From Clostridia bacterium (GTDB lineage Bacteria; Bacillota; Clostridia; Christensenellales; Aristaeellaceae), in assembly GCA_900759005.1 (NCBI GenBank), contig CAAEUQ010000046.1:1-9146 (forward strand): a DNA stretch of 9,146 nt, in the 5' to 3' direction. Numbering within the stretch: position 1 is the first letter of the stretch; every line of letters starts with the position of its first letter. The notes beneath the pieces were generated by a model that worked only from the letters and a program-made list of their open reading frames with translations, ran no database searches and was not told where the DNA came from. A program made the position numbers and the translations under genes. This document shows positions 1 through 6,833 of the stretch, piece after piece.

Positions 1-153
1 AAAGCGCGCAAGCCGCCACCACGGCGGCGCAGCGAGCGGGAAGTTGGGCACAACCTGCCGTTGCGAACCAAGTCAGATTTTGAATCGCTTCCCGATTCAA
101 AATCGTCGCGATCAAGCGCGGCAGCAATCGTCTGCGGACACCGCCCGCCCGAC
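1..153. repeat. 153-bp tandem repeat, copy 1 (cut by window edge or complete)
   Basis: First of two direct copies with a period of exactly 153 bp; bases 1-148 match 154-301 with only five substitutions (positions 53, 59, 61, 112, 138). The unit is full of short inverted repeats: GCCGCC/GGCGGC (12-17 with 23-28), CAAC/GTTG (51-54 with 60-63), a perfect 12-bp stem GATTTTGAATCG/CGATTCAAAATC with a 5-base loop (76-87 with 93-104), CGCG/CGCG (107-110 with 117-120) and GCGGAC/GCCCGC (134-139 with 143-148). No stem is followed by a T-run, so none is a classical terminator. Bases 149-153 (CCGAC) are the linker to copy 2. The period is divisible by three and the plus strand stays open across it, but the encoded peptide looks like no protein family I know. 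I read this as a non-coding extragenic repeat; further copies may lie to the left of the window. Confidence 0.9.
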
Positions 154-301
154 AAAGCGCGCAAGCCGCCACCACGGCGGCGCAGCGAGCGGGAAGTTGG
201 GCACAGCCTGCGGCTGCGAACCAAGTCAGATTTTGAATCGCTTCCCGATTCAAAATCGTCGCGACCAAGCGCGGCAGCAATCGTCTGCGGGCACCGCCCG
301 C
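154..301. repeat. 153-bp tandem repeat, copy 2, abutting the argS stop codon
   Basis: Second copy of the unit, ending at base 301, immediately before the argS stop codon (302-304, TTA on the plus strand). The matching hairpins are at 165-170/176-181, 204-208/212-216 (CAGCC/GGCTG, now fully paired), 229-240/246-257 (perfect 12-bp stem), 260-263/270-273 and 287-292/296-301 (GCGGGC/GCCCGC, perfect, 3-base loop). Read along the argS transcript, the last-named hairpin begins directly after the argS stop codon, so the repeat forms the 3' untranslated region. There is no U-tract after any stem, so if transcription ends here it is not by a standard intrinsic terminator. The placement suggests an extragenic palindromic-type element or a structured RNA; which one is unknown. 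Confidence 0.9.
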
Positions 302-2011
302 TTACATGCGAGTGGGGGCGGTGATGCCGATCAGGTTCAGAGAGAGACGGAGAAGATCGCGGGTCGCGCGGGTCAGCTGAATGCGCGCAGCGCGTACGCC
401 GGGCTCGTCAACCATGACTTTGCGCTCGTAATAGAACTTGTTGTATGCCTGAGCGAGATCTACGCTGTAGCGCGTGATCATCGAGGGCTCGCTGCGAACG
501 AGCGCCGCCTTTGCAACTTCGGGGAACTGACCGAGCAGACGCACAACATCCTGCGCCTCGGGATCGGCGAGCGCCGAGTAATCCGGTTCCGCATCGCATT
601 CACCCGCCTTGCGCAGAACGCTGCACGCGCGCGCGTGCGTGTACATGACGTACGGACCAGTCTCGCCATCAAAATTCAGCGCGCGATCCCACCAGAAATC
701 AATGTCCTTGATCCGGTTGTTGTACAAAGCGAAGAATACCACCGCGCCAACGCCGATCTGCTTCGCCACTTCATCCTTGTTCTCCAGATCCGGACTCTTT
801 TCCTCGATGATTGCCCGCGCCTTTTGAATCGACGTGTTCAGGAGGTCTTCGAGATATACGATGCGCCCCTCGCGCGTCGACAAAGTCTGTCCCTCAAAGG
901 ATACCATGCCGAAGGCAACGTGCTCGCACTTCGAATACCAGTCGTACCCCATCAGCTCCAGCACCTTGAACAGCTGGCGGAAATGCAGATCCTGCTGATA
1001 AGCCACCACATACAGCGACTTGTCGAAATGATACGTGTCCATGCGGTATTTTGCCGCCGCAAGATCTCGCGTGATGTACAGCGTTGCGCCGTCCGAACGG
1101 AGAATCAGTGCCGGCGGCATTCCGTAAGGCTCCAGATCCACAATCTGCGCGCCCTGATCTTCCTTCAGCAGCCCCTTTTCGCGCAGCGTGTCCACGATCG
1201 GCTGCATCTTGTCGTTGTAAAAGCTCTCGCCCGCGTAGGAATCGAACTTTACGCCCAGCATATCGTAAACGCGCTCCGCATCCTTGAGCGTGACCGATTT
1301 GAACCAGTTGAAAATCTCCAAAGCCTCCGGATCGCCGTCTTCAATGCGCTTGAACCAGTGGCGGCCTTCATCGTTCAAAGAAGGATTCTCCTTGGCTTCT
1401 GAATTGAAGCGCACGTAGAGCTTCACCATCTCGTCTACGCCGCCCTGCGCCACCGTGTCGTGATCGCCCCAGCGCTTGTACGCCGCGATCATCTTGCCGA
1501 ACTGCGTGCCCCAGTCGCCCAGGTGATTGACGCCGACGGCGTTGTAGCCGAAGAACTTGTGCAGCTTGTAGAGAGAATTGCCGATCATCGTCGTCGACAG
1601 ATGCCCGATATGGAAGCGCTTGGCGATGTTGATCGAGGAATAGTCGATCACGACCGTCTTGCCCTCGCCGGAATGATCGCTGCCGTAGGAATCGCCCTGC
1701 GAAAGCACCGCGGAAACGACCTTTTCGGCATACGTTGCGCGATCGATGAAGAAATTCAGATAACCCTTTACCGATTCGATCTTGCCGAGATAATCGGCGT
1801 GAATCGCGTCTTTGAGGGAATCGGCGATCATCATCGGGCTCTTGCGCAGAGATTTGGACAGCTTAAAGCACGGAAACGCATAATCGCCCATCGCGGCGTC
1901 CGGCGGAACCTCCAGACCGGTCGCAATCTCCTGAACGCCGAGCGGCTCGGAATCATAAACCGCCTTCAGCGCCGCGGCGATCTCTTCGGAAATGGCAAGT
2001 TTGAAATCCAT
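302..2011 (-). CDS. argS: arginyl-tRNA synthetase (ArgRS, class I)
   Basis: Charges tRNA-Arg with arginine using ATP in the cytoplasm; essential for translation. The 569-residue product has the usual length for the family. In order: an N-terminal Add-1 type domain (about 1-95), the class I catalytic core with a perfect HIGH motif (H134-H137) preceded by INIAK (K131), and a helical DALR anticodon-binding domain (about 450-569) ending in the typical APTRM-like tail. The KMSKS loop is degenerate: TLSTREG at about 376-382, lacking the first Lys. Many ArgRS enzymes show this, and a Lys just upstream of HIGH is thought to compensate. I chose the ATG at 2011 because AGGAGTG (2018-2024, minus strand) lies 6 bases upstream; an in-frame ATG 11 codons earlier has no such site and would overlap the promoter. 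The gene is divergent from gyrBA and its 3' end touches the repeat pair. No T-box leader fits in the short upstream region. Confidence 0.97.
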   Translation of the reverse strand: MDFKLAISEEIAAALKAVYDSEPLGVQEIATGLEVPPDAAMGDYAFPCFKLSKSLRKSPMMIADSLKDAIHADYLGKIESVKGYLNFFIDRATYAEKVVSAVLSQGDSYGSDHSGEGKTVVIDYSSINIAKRFHIGHLSTTMIGNSLYKLHKFFGYNAVGVNHLGDWGTQFGKMIAAYKRWGDHDTVAQGGVDEMVKLYVRFNSEAKENPSLNDEGRHWFKRIEDGDPEALEIFNWFKSVTLKDAERVYDMLGVKFDSYAGESFYNDKMQPIVDTLREKGLLKEDQGAQIVDLEPYGMPPALILRSDGATLYITRDLAAAKYRMDTYHFDKSLYVVAYQQDLHFRQLFKVLELMGYDWYSKCEHVAFGMVSFEGQTLSTREGRIVYLEDLLNTSIQKARAIIEEKSPDLENKDEVAKQIGVGAVVFFALYNNRIKDIDFWWDRALNFDGETGPYVMYTHARACSVLRKAGECDAEPDYSALADPEAQDVVRLLGQFPEVAKAALVRSEPSMITRYSVDLAQAYNKFYYERKVMVDEPGVRAARIQLTRATRDLLRLSLNLIGITAPTRM

Positions 2012-2042
2012 TGTATTCACTCCTGAAAAACACATTTTACTC

Positions 2043-2071
2043 ATTATAGCACGCCTGCGTAAACATCGCCA
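2043..2071 (-). promoter_or_regulatory. putative argS promoter (extended -10)
   Basis: On the minus strand, TGCTATAAT (2051-2043) is a perfect extended -10 of the TGnTATAAT type. A weak -35, TGGCGA, lies at 2071-2066 with a 17-bp spacer. Transcription would begin near 2036, giving a leader of about 25 bases that contains the argS ribosome binding site (2018-2024). The strong -10 with a poor -35 is typical of promoters that rely on the TGn extension. Read from sequence only. Confidence 0.65.
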
Positions 2072-2076
2072 GTGTT

Positions 2077-2095
2077 TTTTCGCAGGCGGCGAAAA
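2077..2095. promoter_or_regulatory. dyad between the divergent argS and gyrB promoters
   Basis: TTTTCGC (2077-2083) and GCGAAAA (2089-2095) form a perfect 7-bp inverted repeat with a 5-base centre. It sits between the two divergent promoters, just upstream of the argS -35 and about 17 bp upstream of the gyrB -35 region. It is too short of a T-run in the right place to be a good terminator for either gene. It could be a regulator-binding site acting on both promoters, or chance; no known operator consensus is recognised. Confidence 0.3.
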
Positions 2096-2111
2096 GATTA
2101 CATTACCGTGC

Positions 2112-2140
2112 TGGTTGAGAATGTCGTTCCGTGGTATAAT
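2112..2140 (+). promoter_or_regulatory. putative gyrBA promoter (extended -10)
   Basis: TGGTATAAT (2132-2140) is a perfect extended -10. The hexamer at the 17-bp spacing, TGGTTG (2112-2117), is a poor -35; TTGAGA at 2115-2120 is better in sequence but only 14 bp away. The start of transcription should be near 2147, leaving an untranslated leader of roughly 50 bases. The -10 forms the left half of the palindrome TATAATATTATA (2135-2146), so the minus strand also carries a TATAAT at the same spot. Confidence 0.7.
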
Positions 2141-2198
2141 ATTATAGAAGAAATTTTTTGGAAAAGCGCAGGGGAAAACGCGCTTTATGAGGTTTGAT

Positions 2199-4142
2199 AT
2201 GACGCAGCATAATCACGATTCCCATTATGACGAGAGCCAGATTCAGGTGCTCGAAGGTCTTGAAGCCGTTCGCCGCAGACCGGGCATGTATATCGGCTCG
2301 ACGGATGAGCGCGGCCTGCATCATCTGGTATACGAGATCGTCGATAACGCGATCGACGAATCCCTCGCCGGCTATTGCGATCGCATTGAGGTCACGATTC
2401 ATAAGGACGGCTCCATAACCGTTCAGGACAACGGGCGCGGCTTCCCAGTGGGCATTCACCCGAAGATGCATCGTCCGGCGGTTGAGGTGTGCCTTACGGT
2501 GCTGCACGCGGGCGGCAAGTTCGGCGGCGAGGGCTATAAGGTTTCCGGCGGATTGCACGGCGTGGGCGCGTCGGTCGTAAACGCGCTTTCGAAGCATCTG
2601 ACGGTCACTGTCTATCAGGATGGAAAAATTTATCAGCAGGAATTCGAGCGCGGCAAGGTACTGTACGACCTGAAGGTGATCGGAGAAACCGAACGCACGG
2701 GCACGACGATCACGTTCCTGCCGGACGTAAAAACCGGCGAGGATCCGGAGCCCGGCGTTTTTGAAACCGGCGAATTCAGCTTCGATACGCTGAAGACGCG
2801 CTTCCGCGAGATGGCGTTTCTGAACAAGGGCATCCGCATCGACCTGAAGGATGAGCGCGTCGAGCCCGTGCGCGAGGAAATCTTCCATTACGAGGGCGGT
2901 ATCGTTTCGTTCGTGGAGTACCTGAACAAAAATAAGGAAGTGCTGTTCCCGAAGCCGATTTACATCGAAGGGCTGAAAAACGGCTCGACCGTCGAAGTTG
3001 CGATGCAGTGGAACGACGGATTCAACGAGAATATCTTTTCGTTTGCGAACAATATCTATACGCCCGAGGGCGGCACGCATCTGGCGGGTTTCCGCAATGC
3101 GCTGACCCGCGTGATCAACGATTACGGCCGCCGCGTCGGCGCGATCAAGGCGACCGATCAGAACCTGACCGGCGACGACGTGCGCGAAGGTCTGGCGGCG
3201 ATCGTGTCGGTGAAGCTGATTGAGCCGCAGTTCGAGGGACAGACGAAGACAAAGCTCGGCAATTCCGAGATTCGCCCGCTGGTGGATTCGCTGGTGAGCG
3301 ACAAGCTTTCGACGTATTTCGAGGAAAATCCCTCCGCAGCGCGCGCGGTGCTGGACAAATGCCTTTCGGCGGCGAGAGCGCGCGAGGCGGCGCGCAAGGC
3401 GCGTGATCTGACCCGCAGAAAGACGGCGCTTGAATCCGCAGCGCTGCCCGGAAAGCTGGCGGATTGCTCCGAACGCGATCCTTCCAAATGCGAAATCTTC
3501 ATCGTCGAGGGCGATTCCGCAGGCGGCAGCGCGAAGCAGGGGCGCGATCGCCATTTCCAGGCGATTCTCCCGCTGCGCGGCAAAATCCTGAACGTTGAAA
3601 AGACGCGCGAGGACAAGGCGCTCGGCAATGCGGAAATCAAGGCGATGATCACCGCGTTCGGCGCGGGTTTCGGAAAAACGTTTGACGAATCGAAGCTCCG
3701 CTATCACCGAATCGTTTGCATGACTGATGCGGACGTTGACGGCGCGCATATCCGCATTCTGCTGCTGACGTTCTTCTATCGATTCATGCCGCAGCTGATC
3801 GAGAAGGGATATGTCTATGCGGCGCAGCCGCCGCTGTATAAGGTTACGCGCGGCAAGTTTGAAAAATACGTATATTCGGATATTGAGCTTCAGAAAACGC
3901 TGGACGAGCTGGGGCGCGATTCCAAGCCCGACGTGCAGCGATACAAAGGTCTGGGCGAAATGAGCTATCAGCAGCTGTGGGACACCACGATGGATCCGAC
4001 GAAGCGCAGCATGTACCGCGTGGAGATGAAGGATGCAATCGCCGCAGACGAGCTGTTTACGCTTTTGATGGGCGATAAGGTCGAGCCGCGCAAGGTGTTC
4101 ATCGAGCAGAACGCGAAGCTGGTCGCGAATCTCGATATTTGA
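2199..4142 (+). CDS. gyrB: DNA gyrase subunit B
   Basis: ATPase subunit of DNA gyrase, which introduces negative supercoils as a GyrA2GyrB2 complex. From the ATG at 2199 it is 647 residues, the short Gram-positive form. Visible parts: GHKL ATPase with the general-base Glu in YEIVDN (E46, Asn50), the ATP-lid glycines DNGRGFPVG (77-85) and GGLHGVG (118-124); a transducer domain with the QTK loop (Q348-K350); a Toprim domain with EGDSAGG (E437-G443) and DADVDG (D510, D512); and the C-terminal tail RYKGLGEM (581-588). Two starts are possible: 2199 has GAGG (2189-2192) 6 bases upstream, while ATG 2187, adding four residues, has AGGGG only at 12 bases; I prefer 2199. gyrA follows after 21 bases. 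One oddity: Q140 lies where most GyrB proteins have the Arg that binds aminocoumarins. ParE is the alternative, but the partner downstream carries a GyrA box. Confidence 0.96.
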   Translation: MTQHNHDSHYDESQIQVLEGLEAVRRRPGMYIGSTDERGLHHLVYEIVDNAIDESLAGYCDRIEVTIHKDGSITVQDNGRGFPVGIHPKMHRPAVEVCLTVLHAGGKFGGEGYKVSGGLHGVGASVVNALSKHLTVTVYQDGKIYQQEFERGKVLYDLKVIGETERTGTTITFLPDVKTGEDPEPGVFETGEFSFDTLKTRFREMAFLNKGIRIDLKDERVEPVREEIFHYEGGIVSFVEYLNKNKEVLFPKPIYIEGLKNGSTVEVAMQWNDGFNENIFSFANNIYTPEGGTHLAGFRNALTRVINDYGRRVGAIKATDQNLTGDDVREGLAAIVSVKLIEPQFEGQTKTKLGNSEIRPLVDSLVSDKLSTYFEENPSAARAVLDKCLSAARAREAARKARDLTRRKTALESAALPGKLADCSERDPSKCEIFIVEGDSAGGSAKQGRDRHFQAILPLRGKILNVEKTREDKALGNAEIKAMITAFGAGFGKTFDESKLRYHRIVCMTDADVDGAHIRILLLTFFYRFMPQLIEKGYVYAAQPPLYKVTRGKFEKYVYSDIELQKTLDELGRDSKPDVQRYKGLGEMSYQQLWDTTMDPTKRSMYRVEMKDAIAADELFTLLMGDKVEPRKVFIEQNAKLVANLDI

Positions 4143-4148
4143 TGAAAC

Positions 4149-4166
4149 GGAGGATCATGAACCTTG
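4149..4166 (+). promoter_or_regulatory. gyrA ribosome binding site and TTG start
   Basis: GGAGG (4149-4153) is followed 10 bases later by the in-frame TTG (4164-4166) taken as the gyrA start. Codons further upstream in this frame are closed by TGA at 4158-4160. An ATG at 4157 lies only 3 bases from the Shine-Dalgarno and is out of frame; it opens a five-codon peptide ending at 4174. The next in-frame ATG (4194) has no good binding site and would drop ten residues that align with the normal start of GyrA. Confidence 0.65.
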
Positions 4167-6668
4167 ATCGATGATAAGAATATCGGGCATTTGATGCCCC
4201 TGAATATCGAGGACGAACTGAAAACTTCGTTCATCTCCTATGCGATGGCGGTTATCGTCAGCCGTGCGCTGCCGGACGTGCGCGACGGCTTGAAGCCCGT
4301 TCACCGCAGAATCCTGTATTCGATGCAGGAGCTGGGCGTAACGCCCGATAAACCGTTCCGCAAATCGGCGCGTATCGTCGGCGATGTGCTCGGTAAATAT
4401 CACCCGCACGGCGATTCCTCCGTTTACGATGCGATGGTGCGTCTGGCGCAGGATTTCGCGACGCATTATCCGCTGGTCGACGGTCAGGGCAACTTCGGCT
4501 CCGTCGACGGCGACGGAGCGGCGGCAATGCGTTATACCGAGGCGCGCCTTTCGAAGCTTTCGATGGAAATGGTGCGCGATCTCGATAAGGAGACGGTCGA
4601 TTTCTATCCGAACTTCGATGAAACGCTGATGCAGCCGGCGGTGTTGCCCAGTCGCTTCCCGAACCTGCTGGTGAACGGTTCGTCCGGTATCGCGGTCGGC
4701 ATGGCGACGAACATTCCGCCGCACAATCTGGGCGAAGTGATCGACGGCGTGGTTTGTATGCTGGATAACCCCGATTGCACGGTCGACGACCTGATGCAGT
4801 ATATCAAGGGCCCGGATTTCCCGACCGGCGGCGTGATTCTCGGGCGGCGCGGCATTTACGACGCATACCACGAGGGGCGCGGCAGGATCATCGTTCGCGC
4901 CAAGAGCGAAATCGAGGAAATGCCCGGCAATCGCCAGAGAATCGTCGTAACGGAAATCCCGTACATGGTCAACAAGGCGAAGCTGATTGAAAAGATCGCC
5001 GATATGGTGCATGAAAAGACCGTCGAGGGCATTTCGGATATCCGCGACGAGTCCGACCGCGTGGGTATGCGCATCGTAATCGAACTAAAGCGCGATACGA
5101 ATGCGAACGTCGTTTTGAATACGCTTTACAAGCACACGCAGATGCAGGACACGTTCGGCGCGATCATGCTGGCGCTGGTGGATGGAGAACCGAAGATTCT
5201 GTCGCTGAAGCAGATGATTCACCATTACATCGAACATCAGGAGGACGTGATTCGCCGCAGAACGAAATATGATCTCGACAAGGCGGAAGCGCGCAGCCAC
5301 ATTCTGGAAGGCCTGATGGTGGCGCTGGATCATATCGACGAGGTGATCGCGCTGATTCGCGCGTCCCGCACGGCGCAGGAAGCGCGCGAGGGCTTGATGA
5401 GCCGCTTCGGTCTGACCGAGAGGCAGGCACAGGCGATTTTGGATATGCGCCTGCAGCGCCTGACCGGTTTGGAGCGCGACAAGATCGAGGAGGAATATGC
5501 GGATTTGCAGAAGCAGATCGCCTATTTCCGCCAGGTGCTCGCGGACGAAAAGCTCGTGTTCGGCATTATTAAGGAAGAAATTCTCGAGATCAAGCGCAAA
5601 TACGCCGATCCGCGCAAGACCGAAATCTCCGCGATGGAGGGCGAGATCGATATGCTCGACCTGATCGACGAGGAGGACATGGTCGTTACCATGACGCATT
5701 TCGGCTATGTCAAGCGCCTGCCGAAGACCACGTATCGCGCGCAGCGGCGCGGCGGCAAGGGCGTAATCGGCGCAACCACGCGCGAGGAGGACTTCGTCGA
5801 GCAGATGTACGTGACCTCGACGCACGATCCGATCATGTTCTTCACGAATCGTGGGCGCGTGTATCAGCTGAATTGCTACGAAATCCCCGAGGCGGGACGA
5901 ACGGCGCGCGGTACGGCGATCGTCAATCTCCTCCAGCTCGATCCGGGCGAAAAGGTTACGGTAATGCTGCCGCTGCCGATGGAGAAGGTCGAGGGACATT
6001 ACCTTGTGATGGCGACGAAGAAGGGCATAATCAAGCGCACGGCACTGAACGAATTTGTGAATCTGCGCAAATCGGGTCTGATTGCGCTGGTACTGCGCGA
6101 GGACGACGACCTGATCGGCGTTGCGCTCACGGACGGCAGCTACGAGATGCTGCTGGGCACGCGCGACGGCATGGCGATTCGCTTCCCCGAAACCGATATG
6201 CGTCCGATGGGCAGAAACGCGATGGGCGTAAAGGCGATCGAGCTGACGGACGACGACGAGGTTGTGGATATGTGTCCGGTATTTCCGGATATGAAGGTAT
6301 TGTCGATTACCGAAAACGGCTACGGCAAGCGCACGGAGATCGACGAATACCGTGTTCAGAGCCGCGGCGGCAAGGGTATCAAGGCGATGAATCTGACCGC
6401 GAAGACCGGTCTGTTCACCTGCCAGCTGCTCGTGCATGAGGACGAGGACATCATCCTGATTACCGATGACGGAACCGTGATTCGTATGCCGGTCGCGGGC
6501 ATCTCGGTGCTCGGCAGAAACACGCAGGGCGTGCGTCTGATGCGCGTGGACGAGGGCAGTAAGGTGGTCTGCGTCGCGCGAACCGAAGCGGACGAGGAGG
6601 AGCCGGAAGAGGCGGAAACGCCTGCGGAATCGGAAATCCCGAATCTCGAATCGGATGAAGAAATTTAA
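4164..6668 (+). CDS. gyrA: DNA gyrase subunit A
   Basis: DNA-cleaving and rejoining subunit of gyrase, 834 residues, a normal family length. The N-terminal breakage-reunion domain has the winged-helix region with HPHGDSSVYD (80-89) and the catalytic tyrosine in RYTE (Y124, equivalent to E. coli Y122); a tower and long coiled-coil region follow (about 360-480), then the C-terminal beta-pinwheel. The GyrA box QRRGGKG (527-533), which wraps DNA, marks it as GyrA and not ParC. The quinolone-determining positions S85 and D89 (E. coli S83 and D87) carry the susceptible residues. The protein ends in an acidic tail rich in Glu (about 808-834), common in GyrA. It begins with TTG. It lies 21 bases after gyrB, is evidently co-transcribed with it, and is followed by a terminator, so gyrBA is a two-gene operon. 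Confidence 0.97.
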   Translation: MIDDKNIGHLMPLNIEDELKTSFISYAMAVIVSRALPDVRDGLKPVHRRILYSMQELGVTPDKPFRKSARIVGDVLGKYHPHGDSSVYDAMVRLAQDFATHYPLVDGQGNFGSVDGDGAAAMRYTEARLSKLSMEMVRDLDKETVDFYPNFDETLMQPAVLPSRFPNLLVNGSSGIAVGMATNIPPHNLGEVIDGVVCMLDNPDCTVDDLMQYIKGPDFPTGGVILGRRGIYDAYHEGRGRIIVRAKSEIEEMPGNRQRIVVTEIPYMVNKAKLIEKIADMVHEKTVEGISDIRDESDRVGMRIVIELKRDTNANVVLNTLYKHTQMQDTFGAIMLALVDGEPKILSLKQMIHHYIEHQEDVIRRRTKYDLDKAEARSHILEGLMVALDHIDEVIALIRASRTAQEAREGLMSRFGLTERQAQAILDMRLQRLTGLERDKIEEEYADLQKQIAYFRQVLADEKLVFGIIKEEILEIKRKYADPRKTEISAMEGEIDMLDLIDEEDMVVTMTHFGYVKRLPKTTYRAQRRGGKGVIGATTREEDFVEQMYVTSTHDPIMFFTNRGRVYQLNCYEIPEAGRTARGTAIVNLLQLDPGEKVTVMLPLPMEKVEGHYLVMATKKGIIKRTALNEFVNLRKSGLIALVLREDDDLIGVALTDGSYEMLLGTRDGMAIRFPETDMRPMGRNAMGVKAIELTDDDEVVDMCPVFPDMKVLSITENGYGKRTEIDEYRVQSRGGKGIKAMNLTAKTGLFTCQLLVHEDEDIILITDDGTVIRMPVAGISVLGRNTQGVRLMRVDEGSKVVCVARTEADEEEPEEAETPAESEIPNLESDEEI

Positions 6669-6675
6669 GCAAATG

Positions 6676-6709
6676 GCGGCGGCTTCTTTGAGGGGAGCCG
6701 CTGCTTTTT
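6676..6709 (+). terminator. Rho-independent terminator after gyrA
   Basis: An 11-bp GC-rich stem (6676-6686 with 6694-6704, two G-U pairs), a 7-base loop and a run of five T (6705-6709), beginning 7 bases after the gyrA stop codon. This is a textbook intrinsic terminator and separates gyrBA from the following operon. Confidence 0.88.
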
Positions 6710-6755
6710 GAATGTCACAAATTTTCCGCGTTTTTGGGCATAATCGCCGGAACGC

Positions 6756-6790
6756 TTGACAAAAGCATTTGAAACGATTACATTTATAAT
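6756..6790 (+). promoter_or_regulatory. putative promoter of the GDPD-PfkB-acetyltransferase operon
   Basis: A consensus -35, TTGACA (6756-6761), and a consensus -10, TATAAT (6785-6790), are both present, but 23 bp apart, longer than sigma-70 tolerates well. TTACAT (6778-6783) gives a normal 16-bp spacer with a poorer -10. Just downstream, AAATT/AATTT (6795-6799 with 6805-6809) is a small inverted repeat that could be an operator. The promoter is likely here because a terminator precedes it and AAAGGGG (6818-6824) with an ATG at 6834 follows; the exact -10 is uncertain. Confidence 0.5.
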
Positions 6791-6833
6791 CAGAAAATTG
6801 TCGAAATTTAGCACTGTAAAGGGGAATTCGGGC

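Noticed and set aside
1..301. CRISPR array
   Set aside because: Two long copies of a 153-bp unit with no short repeats separated by unique spacers.
44..1402. A 452-codon plus-strand frame beginning in the tandem repeat
   Set aside because: Most of it is antisense to argS. The repeat stays open because its 153-bp period is divisible by three, so the repeated 51-residue peptide is not evidence of coding.
2012..2198. T-box riboswitch ahead of argS
   Set aside because: Aminoacyl-tRNA synthetase genes in Bacillota often have one, but the predicted leader is about 25 bases and no T-box sequence or specifier stem-loop is present.
2142..3749. A 535-codon open frame on the minus strand
   Set aside because: Antisense to gyrB and its promoter; low-complexity Arg/Ala-rich translation and no family resemblance, while gyrB is unmistakable.
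4404..4432. Quinolone-resistance mutations in gyrA
   Set aside because: S85 and D89 (E. coli S83 and D87) are the susceptible residues; A84 in E. coli is Ser here, which is common in Gram-positive GyrA.
6357..6377. A second GyrA-box-like motif, QSRGGKG, near the end of GyrA
   Set aside because: Similar RGGKG motifs occur in pinwheel blades of many GyrA proteins, so it is not unusual.
2199..6668. Topoisomerase IV (parE-parC) instead of gyrase
   Set aside because: The A subunit has an intact GyrA box (QRRGGKG, 527-533) and a full pinwheel domain with acidic tail.
6756..6833. Longer GDPD protein starting at TTG 6756
   Set aside because: The TTG is itself part of the TTGACA -35, there is no binding site before it, and the family domain starts at ATG 6834, which has AAAGGGG at the right distance.
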